Of a stretch of DNA of 64,000 nucleotides, positions 13,229 to 23,090 are shown in pieces. The notes beneath the pieces were generated by a model. That model saw nothing but the letters and a program-made list of their open reading frames with translations, searched no databases and was not told the origin of the DNA. The position numbers were made by a program, and so were the translations under genes. How positions within the stretch are numbered: position 1 is the stretch's first letter; every line of letters starts with the position of its first letter. This DNA comes from Gorsachius magnificus (Eukaryota > Chordata > Aves > Pelecaniformes > Ardeidae). The stretch lies in contig CM067081.1 in the NCBI GenBank assembly GCA_034008185.1, positions 8,245,821 through 8,309,820 on the forward strand, given 5' to 3'.

Positions 13229-14272
13229 TATGGCTGCTGCACCTAGGGAAAAGCATTTAGAATACAAAAATTATGTTGACACAAAAAAATACCGAAGGGA
13301 GTTCTTAAGAGGAAGAAACACACAGTGTCTTCATGTCTGTCACAACCAGGGAAGGTCGGTGTGTGTAAGCCAGACTTACGTAACTGGGGACATGGGGGGA
13401 CATTTGGCCAAGCAAGAGGTTTTTTCTGGCTTCTCTAAAACACATCCTATGCCTTAGTATCAAACAAGAATTCAAGCCAGGACACTGGCGAAAGCTTTTC
13501 TCCCCCTTTCTTTTTCCCCAAGAAAAGACTTTTTTTTTTCATCATAGTTTAAATGTTGTGAAAATGACCTCACTCCGGTTGTCAAAGAGTACTGGAAAAT
13601 TTCCTCAGCTGCTCAGTCTTAGGCACTTGTCTATGCAAAGCGCCTGCTAAGGCCAGTTGCTAGGTTAGCGGTGGTCTGTATGAACTAGTGGCAGTGAGGT
13701 AGAAAAGTCAGCTATTGTGTAGGTTTTTCACTGAGACTGAAATGCCTGAGTTATTTGCCATTACAGGATTTTACAATGTTCATGGCAAAGATATTGCAGC
13801 TTGCATAGGAATCCATTTTCAGGCACTTTCTCACTGACTTTCAGAAACCCCACCTGCATAAATACTGCTGAATCAAGCCTAGGCTTGATATCGCACTTTC
13901 AAATCCAGTTGCATGCAACTTTTGCATGGGGCTGAGAGATGCAGGCAAATACCTCTCTCTCATTTATCCTACAGCTATTTCACACCTCTCCAGCAGCATA
14001 GGGAGACCCTGTGAAATCTGGCTCCAGAATGTTTGCCAGGTCTCAAAGTTTCCATTTTATAGAAATAAAATCTCTCAAAGATACACATCTGAAGTTTGTA
14101 GTTCAACCCTACCACCGTTCCTCACATGCATGATCCTTTCTCAAAAAAGAAAACATGTATTCAGTGTTGGTCTCTATTCCTCCACCAACAGAACAAAATC
14201 TGGAATTAACACAGTGTGACTAACGAAAACATGGTTTTATTCTGTATGAGTCTCCCTCTCCTCTCTTTGCCA

Positions 14273-14285
14273 CCCCCCCCCCCCC
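14273..14285. repeat. C13 homopolymer
   Basis: A run of 13 C after a CT-rich stretch. Confidence 0.85.
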
Positions 14286-14329
14286 AAATTAGAGATATAT
14301 GTCGTGTTGCTGGGTGTCTGCAGGATTTC

Positions 14330-15760
14330 ATATCCTTAAGGTGGAGACCATCAGCTTGATTTTAATGACATTTATATTGGATACAAAACCAAAATCGAGG
14401 TTTATCTTTGGTTTTGTAATGCAACATGCACCTAATGTGCAAGAAAATAAATATTTGATAAAGCCATTCAGTTAATACCAAGGATTAATTATTTCTATAA
14501 ATTTGAAGGATTAGACCCAGTTTAGCCTTTTATAATATTTTACAGGGTTTTTGTCATTTTAACTATAATCCCTATGTCTACATCGTGATAGTATATATGG
14601 TCATTAACATGAATATACACATTGATTAATCTATAGAAATATTAACACATGCATAAACATATTTTCTTGTGGATATTAATAAACTGAGTTAGCTTTATTT
14701 TAGGAACAAGGCTTTTTACTGGTGTAAATGCAGTGACACAGTTGGACATAATAGTCACTTGATATGAACTGCCAGACTTTGATTGCCCAAATTGAAGTGG
14801 AATGATATTTTATTAAAAAGGCAATCCAATACTTCAAATTGCAAAAGGAGAAAAAGTTTATATAACACTATAATATATCTGTCTAATTGGGAATATACAG
14901 TTAGGTCATGCATACGCTTGAAAAAAAAATACATGTTTTTCTGGTGAAAATGGACTTTCTGAAGTTTTTACTATAGACTGTTGGGTAAAAAATTGAAAAA
15001 GAATACATATAAGTGGTATTTATTGTATAATCTCTGTGAAACACAGCATGTTTACTTATCAATTTGATAACATTCTCTTTAATTCCAAAGTGAAATGGCA
15101 TTTGGTAATGAAGTGATTGTCATTTTAAAAACCCTTTGGTTTTAGAGGTGCTATTGTGTATATATATATTTTCCCCCCTTTTTAAGTGTAATGCCTATAG
15201 TATTACTGTGTCAAATTCAGATGAATCGTGACAAACAACATTTTCACAATAGGAAATGTTAACATGTTACATTCCTTTCTTTGGAAAAATAAAAGAAATT
15301 ATCACAGAAAACACATTTTAATTTAATCATATCCTTTAGGTCATTAAAGTGATATAATGTGCATGTCAGTCCTCTTTTCATCTGCAGATTACTTTAATCC
15401 TTCATGGGCATTTTTTTTTTCCTCTGGCTTTCTTTCATATTTGCTTTGTTTTGAAATTGCATGCTGTCTGAATTATTTGTGCATGACCTCCATTTTAATT
15501 TCACATTGAATGTTTACATATTCTGAGAGATTTTCATGGATCATTTATTCTACATGTGCATTTTTTTTCCTTTGTTTTCAGTTACTGAACTTTTTAAAAA
15601 TGCTTGAAATGTAAAAGTGGCATGAAACTTTCGTGACACAAGCAGACAACTATTTTAATAGAGATTTTCAGTACCTAACTTCACATTTTTCAGCAATACA
15701 TATTCTAAACCACACTTTATGTTGTGCCTCCAAAATGTAAGAAAATGAATTATGTTCTTA
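14330..15760. other. AT-rich, repeat-poor intronic block
   Basis: About 1.4 kb of very AT-rich sequence without recognisable transposon similarity. It contains several homeodomain-like ATTA/TAAT motifs and three GCATG sites at about 15360-15490. It may hold a conserved non-coding element, but this cannot be judged from one sequence. Confidence 0.3.
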
Positions 15761-16845
15761 AACTCTATTCCATTTCAGAATTGGAGCCCAGTACTGGTAA
15801 TATTTCATTTGGGCAATGACAAATGCATGAAATTGGTCCTGTAAATGAATCAAGGAGGTCTCTGCTCTCTTGGAGGTGTCTGGGCATTGCATCTGGTCAG
15901 TATAGGAAGCAGCATAGGACGTTGTCTGATGGACAGCACAGACCACTGCAGATAAGCGCTATCTGGAAATACCAACTTCTCTCGATTGACATTATAGGGA
16001 CCCTAATTCCTCATTTAGTATCTGAAATAGATGTCCCAAGCAGGATATACCCTGCTTTTACACAGCACAGTGCCATGAGCCCTTGTGACTGTCTATAAAA
16101 TCAACAGTTTTATCATATAAAACACCAATTTCTTCCATATTAATTCCCCATTTGAAGAATTAAAGCAATATATGTTGTTCAACATGTAATGAAATGCTGC
16201 TTATCAGCAGAATTCCATCTCCAAATCACATAAAACTAAAAGCATATTCAGAGGAACCTAATGAGTAAGTATACATGTATAAAACAAAGCATTTTTTTTT
16301 TAATTATGAAAAAAAGCATTAAAACACACTTAAGAAGATGTCGATTAAGAGGCCAAAGAAAACACCATGAAATCAGCAATGGTTACTAGAAAAAATTTTA
16401 TTTCAGTTGACACAGGGCTGAATTCACATACCTAGTACAAGTAAATCAAAGGCTTCCGCTTCCCTCTTTACAGACTACTCTTTTTCAAAGAGTTAATTAA
16501 TTCTGTGCACAGTCTGCTAGGAATGAAGATGAGTGGCTTGATCACAAAGCATGCTGAGCCATCTGTAGCCCTTCACCTGAACAAGCCCAGCCCGATAGTT
16601 TCCAAACAAGGAGCTGAAGGTTGTGATTTGAGACCTCTGTAATCACATCGATCCGGTCTCCAGGGGCTTCGCCTTCAACCTGCAGACCTCACCGCAAGAA
16701 CCTCTGAGTCTTTGCAGCCTCTTGGTTTGGCATGATTTGAGTCACTACAGTTCTCTCCACTTTTACAAACTAGTTGTTTTGTCAGCATGAGTGTGACAAC
16801 AATTAGACGTCCCTGTTTTTGCCCCATGCCTTTTCTCCTTCACAG

Positions 16846-16945
16846 TCATTCAATGACAAGCGTAAAAAGAACTTCATCTTTTCACGAAAATTCCCATTCT
16901 ACAAGAGCAAGGAGCAGAGTGAGCAGGAAACAAGTGATCCAGAAC
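16846..16945 (+). CDS. DLG2: DLG2 alternative HOOK exon, SFNDK type (I3-like)
   Basis: This 100-nt exon is preceded by a pyrimidine-rich tract ending CTTCACAG and followed by the donor GTAAGT. It starts in phase 0 and ends in phase 1, encoding 33 residues that begin SFNDKRKKNFIFSRKFPF and end EQETSDPE. It is very basic at the front and acidic at the back. This is the alternative HOOK insert of DLG proteins; in DLG1/SAP97 the equivalent I3 insert binds protein 4.1 FERM domains and favours the membrane cytoskeleton, and a similar role here is inference. Its terminal C joins with GA of the exon at 29787 to make Arg, or with AA of the exon at 21099 to make Gln. It cannot be joined in frame to the exon at 17836. 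A GCATG element lies 57 nt downstream. Confidence 0.95.
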
Positions 16946-17835
16946 GTAAGTAACCTCTTGGAGACGATGTCACATGCAGCAGCACAAAAAATGGGTGACA
17001 CGCATGATACCAGTACCCCACACATCTAGGCAAATATCTGTCGTAGGCAGGCAGGAGAGGTATTACTACTGTGACCAATGTGTGACTGCAGTTTGGATCC
17101 AGCTGGCCCTTCCTTCCCTGGAAACACCATTTTCAGAAGAATAAAACAGTGACCTTAACTTTTGGAAGAGCAAATGTGGCTCCTCAAAGCTGTTGTGGCA
17201 CCTGTCATAAATCCGAACTTGTCTCTGATTAAATATTCCCAGATCAGAACTGGCTCAAAATAACGCAAACGTGATTTCTTTCACAACATTAAAATAAGCA
17301 CTAAATTATTACTTTCTAAAAGGTCTGCTCTAATCTCTTTTTTGCCTTTGACATTCTCCAAGTTGATTGCCATGGGCAGCTTCACAATAAAATGAAGCAT
17401 TCGAGCTAACAGCTTAAAGAAGTAAATCAGATCTTGGAATGTGTACCTTGGCATTTACTGCTTGCTTAAATTGTATAGAAAACCAGCATTATTAAAAATA
17501 TATGTTGGTTCCAAGCCCAAATATTCACTTTTTTTTCTTAATAATTATATCTTAAATTTACACAGTGAGGATCATTTCTGGGACTTTATTTATTGGGTCG
17601 TTCCTTCTTCCTCACAGCTCCAAAAGCCATGTATAATGGTCACTGCCTCTTTCATTGGCTGCATTCCCATAGAACATGGGTTTAAAGTTGTTTCAGAAAG
17701 AAAAAGCAGGGATCCAGATTGCTCAATCAACATGGTCAGTCATGGTAGTATCCATTTCAACTCCACTGACTTCTTCCTTCCTCTTCTGCGGCTGTTCTTC
17801 CTTTCTCATTGCTCTCTCTGGGGACTTCCGTGCAG
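16946..17835 (+). other. DLG2: DLG2 intron between the two alternative HOOK exons (890 nt)
   Basis: The intron opens with GTAAGT and closes with TGCAG. It is long enough for both flanking exons to be spliced normally, so steric hindrance alone cannot explain mutually exclusive use. It contains a GCATG (RBFOX-type) element at 17002-17006. No repeat was recognised. Confidence 0.85.
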
Positions 17836-17881
17836 GACATCCCCGGATTAGGTGACGACGGTTATGGAACAAAGACTCTGA
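17836..17881 (+). CDS. DLG2: DLG2 alternative HOOK exon, DIPGLGDDGYGTKTL type (I2-like)
   Basis: This 46-nt exon lies between TGCAG and the donor GTAAGT. It starts in phase 0 and encodes DIPGLGDDGYGTKTL plus one base. Its final A joins GA of the exon at 29787 to make Arg (TL-R-GQED) or AA of the exon at 21099 to make Lys (TL-K-HVSSN). The peptide matches the I2 alternative segment of DLG1 and DLG2, which replaces the SFNDK insert. It is acidic, in contrast to the basic SFNDK segment, so choosing between them changes the charge of the SH3-GK linker. A U-rich TGTTTTG tract follows at about 17911-17934, with GCATG elements at 17970 and 18042. These are candidate splicing signals; their use is inference. 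Confidence 0.95.
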
Positions 17882-20800
17882 GTAAGTTCCCAGGAATGGT
17901 CACTGTAAATCTTTTTTTGTTTTGTTTTGTTTTGGCTTCTGTTCCTTCTCTGAGGACCCTCCACTCCTAGCATGCACAAGATAGAGTTTTATTTGTTACC
18001 CAGCTGTGAATGCATTAAAAATGTTTCAATCATTTTGTTCTGCATGACGATCTTAAATAACATACAGTGTATCAAGCAGACACTTTCACTTCTTTTCTAA
18101 TAACACCTTTTGTTACTGACAGTATGTTATTGTTCCCATCATGGCAGTTCTGTAGGGTAGCATAACTAGAACTCGGTTTGCTGCCTAGACTGTTCTTTTC
18201 AGCAACGATCCCTCCCTCTCCATCTCAAGGGAAAGTTAAACATTTTACCTCGATCACATCCTGAGGAGATCAATAGAAAACTGTTTTCCACTGTTGCTTC
18301 TGCATTTTCAGCTTTTTGCATGGGACTGTTTGTTACTTTGCTGGATTTTAGATTAGTACTTGTTATTAATGGAAGAAGTAATTCGCAGGCTAGAGAAGAC
18401 CATGCCTTCTCCAAAGCTGATTTTGCACCCGTTTCACCATTAGCAACCTGTTCTCTGTCATGCAACCTTAATCAATTTCTTTTTCTGATGCAGCAATCCT
18501 GTCTCAAGACGGGATGCAATTGGCATTGCAGAACGTGTAGCGTGTCAGAAACCATTTTGCTTCCTTGAAAGTTAGGCCAGAAAAATTGTGCAGAGTGAAA
18601 TATTTGCAGCTGATTTCTATATAAATAGATAACATTATATTCTGTATCCAGATCTAAATAAGTTAAAGAAAATGCCATTTGCATGCGGTTTGGCTGCTTC
18701 TTCCTCAGTTCTTATTGTTTTTCTTAAGCACCAAGTAATTGGAGCAAAATGTGTGTGAATGTTAACACTGCATCGCCTACTGTTTTGTATTTGATTTTTA
18801 ATTGCAGAAATGCGCATCCACGCACACAATTTTAGAGATTATTCTGTTTCTGACTGATTTGTTGAAGGGGCATTTTAATGGTTTAACTTTAAGCCATACA
18901 ATTTAAAGATGAAAGCTTCATCTCTTGTACGAAGAACAGTTCTGCAAGACTAGTTTTGTCAGTGATAGACAGCAAATGTCACTGCCACCTGTATTTTAAC
19001 CATCCTGCTACTTTAAGTGTCATAGCAGCTCATTAGCAGCAAAGGCAGATCCTTTCTCTGCCAAAGGAGTAGAATACTTCTAATCTGATAACCCTCCTGA
19101 ATATCTGTGTCCTTACAAAGACAAATCTCCATAACATCCGACCATTTCAAAGGAGATAACTGAATTCTGCAAATTGCTAAGGGAAAAGTAGCACAGAGGT
19201 ATTATATAGGCTCTAGTTTCTCTATTAATGTCGCACCTAGCTTTTAATTACTGACACACCTCTAGACATGCCCACCCATCCAAATTTCACTAATATTCAA
19301 CTCAGATATGCTTTTTAATGACTGTTCTTACTATGAAGGATATTTCTTCTTGTTTAATAAAGTTCGTCAGGGCCCTATAGCATATTAGTTTGAGACAACC
19401 CTTGTTAACTTGCTATGAAATGTCCAAAAGTCAACATACTGTTTTCTTCCAAATATGTTTCATGTTTTAAAGCTTCTTACTAAGCCCAAGATTAAAGTTT
19501 CCCATTACTGTTTTTATCAGACATCATTCCCTCTCATTCCTGCTGCTCCAGTAACCCCATCAGTCCCACGCTATGAACCCCAAGCCATTAGATTGGTACA
19601 TGGGTACATTCAGCACCTTGCAGAGAAGAGGTGGTCTTGGCACTGTTCTCATAGTCATCCTTCTTGACATCCATGCACGGTCTACTCTGGGTTCATCCCA
19701 GGGGATTTCTGGCTTTTATGAGTTCCTTCTTTCACTAGGAATGTTTAGAGGCACTTGCAGGTGAGTGTTGTCGGTCACACACAGCCTAATTTTCCCACTG
19801 GTTTAATGAAAAATATTGGACCTATTCTGGCTCCTGGTGTTTGTCAGGCAGTGACTTATTTGTACCCATAGTCCATTTAACCACTGTGCCTCATTCTCAT
19901 TAACCCAGGGTGGCTCCCCACTGTATAGCCATTATACCATTGGTTTCTAAATGTCCTGGACCAGCTGAAAAGTTTCAACTGTCAAATGATCTTTCAGGTG
20001 CAAAGCAATCACCATTTCTACCAGAAAAACTATTAAACCCACCATTTAACATGGTCCTGAAGACCTCCTGGAGACCATACAGCATGGTCTGACTTACCAT
20101 AAACAGTCTTCTGACTACAGTTTGGGAACGGCAACTTCACATGATATATATTGCACGTTCCTTTAAACAATAAAATAATAGAAACAGGACACCACACTTG
20201 CCAAATCACAAGTCTGACCCATCACAATAGTTCTTATATCTCTATTCACCTATCAAGTCCAACCGTTAACCTAACCCTGCCATCCCACCCCTAAACCATG
20301 TCCCTAAGCACCTCGTCTGCCTGGCTTTTAAATCCCTCCAGGGGTGGGGACTTGACCACTTCCCTAGGCAGCCCATTCCAATGCTTAACAACCCTTTCCA
20401 TGAAAGAATTTTTCCTTATGTCCAACCTAAACCTGCCCTGGCACAACCTGAGGCCATAGCTAGCTTAAAACCTAGCTTAAATCCTGAGGCTAGACAAGGT
20501 CTGAAAAAAGATTTCTTCCTTTTTTTTCTTAGTTTTTTCATGGGCTTTTTCTTCTTTTTTTTTTTTTTGAACAGGGTAAAATAGATACAGTTACAATATT
20601 TGATATCAAAACCATTTTCATCTTAATTTGCTAATCCTTTGGGATTGTGCACAGTAATTAAAGATGGACACAGGTTAGAAGTTTAGCAGGAATCGTTCCA
20701 ATGCATTAATGATGATTACTGATAGTGCAGAATAATATGAGCAGACACTCAGGTTTCATGAAATTACTCAAGACGTCTAGTGAGATGCAAGTGGACCATA

Positions 20801-21098
20801 ATATACTTTGAAATTAAGTTATCTGAGATGTCATTAACCATCTCATCAAGAAAAAACATGGCTTTGCCATGACACATACCATTAGCTAATACGCACAGTC
20901 TCTTTCTGAAATGCCACAAGAGAGAAAGCTTTCATTTTACCTGTGTAAAATTATCTAAGATTTTTCAGGTGATGTCACTGCATAGTTTTTATTTCCTCTC
21001 TGCACAACTACCTTTGCATGACTGTGGCAGTTCTTTTCAGTTTCTGCAGCTCTGTGGTGCTTGGTTATGTTCTTTAATTTGCTGTACTGTTCTTGCAG
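17882..21098 (+). other. DLG2: DLG2 intron with a minus-strand CR1 fragment
   Basis: This intron of about 3.2 kb contains the CR1 3'-end fragment at 20252-20459 and an A/T-rich tail next to it. A TTTGCATG element lies at 21013-21020, 79 nt before the next exon. No additional exon was recognised. Confidence 0.8.
20252..20459 (-). mobile_element. CR1 LINE 3'-end fragment lacking its tail
   Basis: Reverse complement of the CR1 3' region: CAAGTCCAACCGTTAACC, CCTAAACCATGTCCCTAAGC, GGCAGCCCATTCCAATGC, CCTTATGTCCAACCTAAACC. The TCATAGAATCATAGAAT tail expected at the left end is missing. Confidence 0.93.
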
Positions 21099-21140
21099 AA
21101 CATGTTTCTTCTAATGCCAGCGATAGTGAAAGTAGCTACA
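21099..21140 (+). CDS. DLG2: DLG2 42-nt cassette exon, HVSSNASDSESSY
   Basis: This exon is bounded by TCTTGCAG and GTAAGT. It begins in phase 1 and ends in phase 1, so its 42 nt add 14 residues without changing frame. After the exon at 16846 the junction reads Q-HVSSNASDSESSY; after the exon at 17836 it reads K-HVSSNASDSESSY. Both match the DLG1/SAP97 junctions I know (DQHVTSN and LKHVTSN), with Ser for Thr. Its last base A joins GA of the next exon to give Arg. The peptide is rich in Ser and Asp/Glu, a plausible casein kinase substrate. The DLG2 transcripts I remember lack it, so inclusion in mRNA needs RNA evidence. Phase, splice sites and conservation make chance unlikely. Confidence 0.85.
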
Positions 21141-22699
21141 GTAAGTTACTGCTTTCATTAGAGTCCTTTTACTTTGCATTGCTTGGTCTGTTTGTTTCTT
21201 TTATTTTATTTGTCTCCTCGTTATTCTTTTGTTAATGTTAAAAAGACAGTTGGAGCAAATGGCTTGGAATTCAAATTTATAACCGCATCTTGAGTACAAA
21301 GCTATAAAAGAAAACGGGCAACCTTTATAAGAAAAGGGAGGAAGTCTGTTATTTGGGATGTATTCTGGGACATAAAAGCAAACCTGGCTTTGGGTAGCCT
21401 GTGAAAGTCAGGATTATTTGGTTTAATGATGAGAAGTTTATTTCAGCAGGGAGGGGGCAGTTTCTTGATGATCTGTTAAGACAAAAATCACTCCATAGCC
21501 GTACTCAAATCTGCAAAAGGCATCCTCTTTGCAAGGTCACAATTTTTACTTGTATTTATGCATTCCTGTATGAAGTGCAAAGAAATAGTCCCAAGTATTT
21601 TGTTGAGCCCTTAATTTTGGCAGTACATATTCCCTAATGCATAATTAAATCTTAAAAAAAAGGTAAGGTAGACCTTCACCCCTTAGGCGCTGCCACTGAA
21701 TGTCTCTGGTTCCCTATAAGTGAACGTCCCAAGCCTGCAACCTGATTCAGTTGGAATTACAGACTCCATGTGGTCATACAGCCAACAGGCAGATTGTGTG
21801 TTCTGGGTAATTATTAGTAATACCCAAAAATTTAACAAATACAACCATTTTCCTGGAATTGTTGAAAAGCAAAAAAATAAGGCATTAAATAAATTACTTG
21901 AAATGTAATTAAAGGTAATTAAAATGATAGATTGCTTACTAAATCACCCAGCTGTTTAATTTTTTCAAGCCATTTGCTTAGCAAATCAAGTTTTCCACCA
22001 GTCACTGAGCACTTGTGCTAAGCACCCACATACATTCAGGTAATCATTGGTATCATACCTCATATTTACTAGTCCTGATATAGTGCATAGCAGTTGAGCT
22101 CTGTTAATAAACACTGGTTTGTTTCTGTAAAACAGCTAATCTTCTGCAATTCAGAAATGGTAAATTAGACTGTATTCTCTTGTATTGCAAAGGTTTCCTT
22201 GGAAAGCAATTGCCAGAGTCAGAAGAAAACAGTAGGTGCTCTTGAACTGCGAAGATCCAGTTCTGAACAACTTTTAATGTGTCCTCTACTGAGGAGAAGA
22301 GGAGGATTTTATGTCTGAGATATAAGACAGTCTTTCCCCAGACTGACTTTGCAATCAGAAATGAGTCAATACGTTAAATTTTCAGAAGTTTGCATGAGTC
22401 AAATCTCCTCCAAGTGTGTTTATTTCAGGGTGTGCTCAGGGTAAAAGCCCAGAGAAGAATCTGGGCTGGTGGCTTAACACATCCGATGTCTGATATACTG
22501 TCCCAAAAAGGAGACTTAACAGGGGTGCTCAATTGCAGCCAAACATTTGGAGCAGGTCCACAAAAGGTAGTTCCCAAACTTCGTCACAAGACAGGCCACA
22601 TAGCCAGTTTCTCAGTGGCTGTGCAATAGCTTTAAACAGAGTGTATGTTTGGAGGTGCAAGAAAGGGGATAGAAATGGTTTGGGGTAGTTAGTTGGGAC

Positions 22700-23090
22700 A
22701 TAGATGCTTGGAAGGCAAAGGAATGTTGAGGTAACAACTGCCCATGGTAGGAGCTCTCCTTCTAGGGTGTTTTCCATCTGGGAAAGGTCCTGTCTCATTC
22801 CAGCAGCATCCAGCCTGCATCCTGTTGGCTGGAGCTCCCCACACATTACTGGTGTGTCCAACAACTGCTGCCTGGTGGAGAAGATGCAGGCAGGGCTTCC
22901 TTCTCTGCCCATGGGAGAGCTATGCCATTTAGCAGGAGAGGAAGCCAGTCTTAGGCTATGCCAAATAAAAGTGGCTTTAAAGTCCAGGAGCTGGTGCCCA
23001 GAGGACTTAATTCCATTTGCTAACAATTCATTCATGTGTGCTGACATGACACTTGAAAGCATGACTTTGGGCAACCAGCAACTTTGGTGA
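22700..23090. other. GC-richer segment with overlapping long open frames, unidentified
   Basis: Inside the large intron, a minus-strand frame of 181 codons (22529-23074) overlaps a plus-strand frame of 128 codons (22704-23090). Neither contains a domain I recognise. Higher GC content lowers stop codon frequency and may explain both. Confidence 0.25.

Larger units (their letters stand above)
1..16845 (+). other. DLG2: Upstream DLG2 intron sequence (no exon recognised)
   Basis: This is intronic by inference, because the SH3/HOOK exon that should precede the exon at 16846 must lie to its left. I searched by eye for a stretch coding for the expected end of the SH3/HOOK region and did not find it, so the intron may extend past the left edge. 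It contains CR1 fragments, small tandem repeats and long AT-rich stretches, listed separately. The short open frames here have no recognisable domains, and several lie inside CR1 sequence. Confidence 0.7.

Noticed and set aside
1..16845. Possible SH3-region exons of DLG2 upstream
   Set aside because: I looked for sequence coding for the SH3/HOOK exon that should precede 16846 and did not see it. A spliced alignment with DLG2 mRNA would settle whether it lies in the window.
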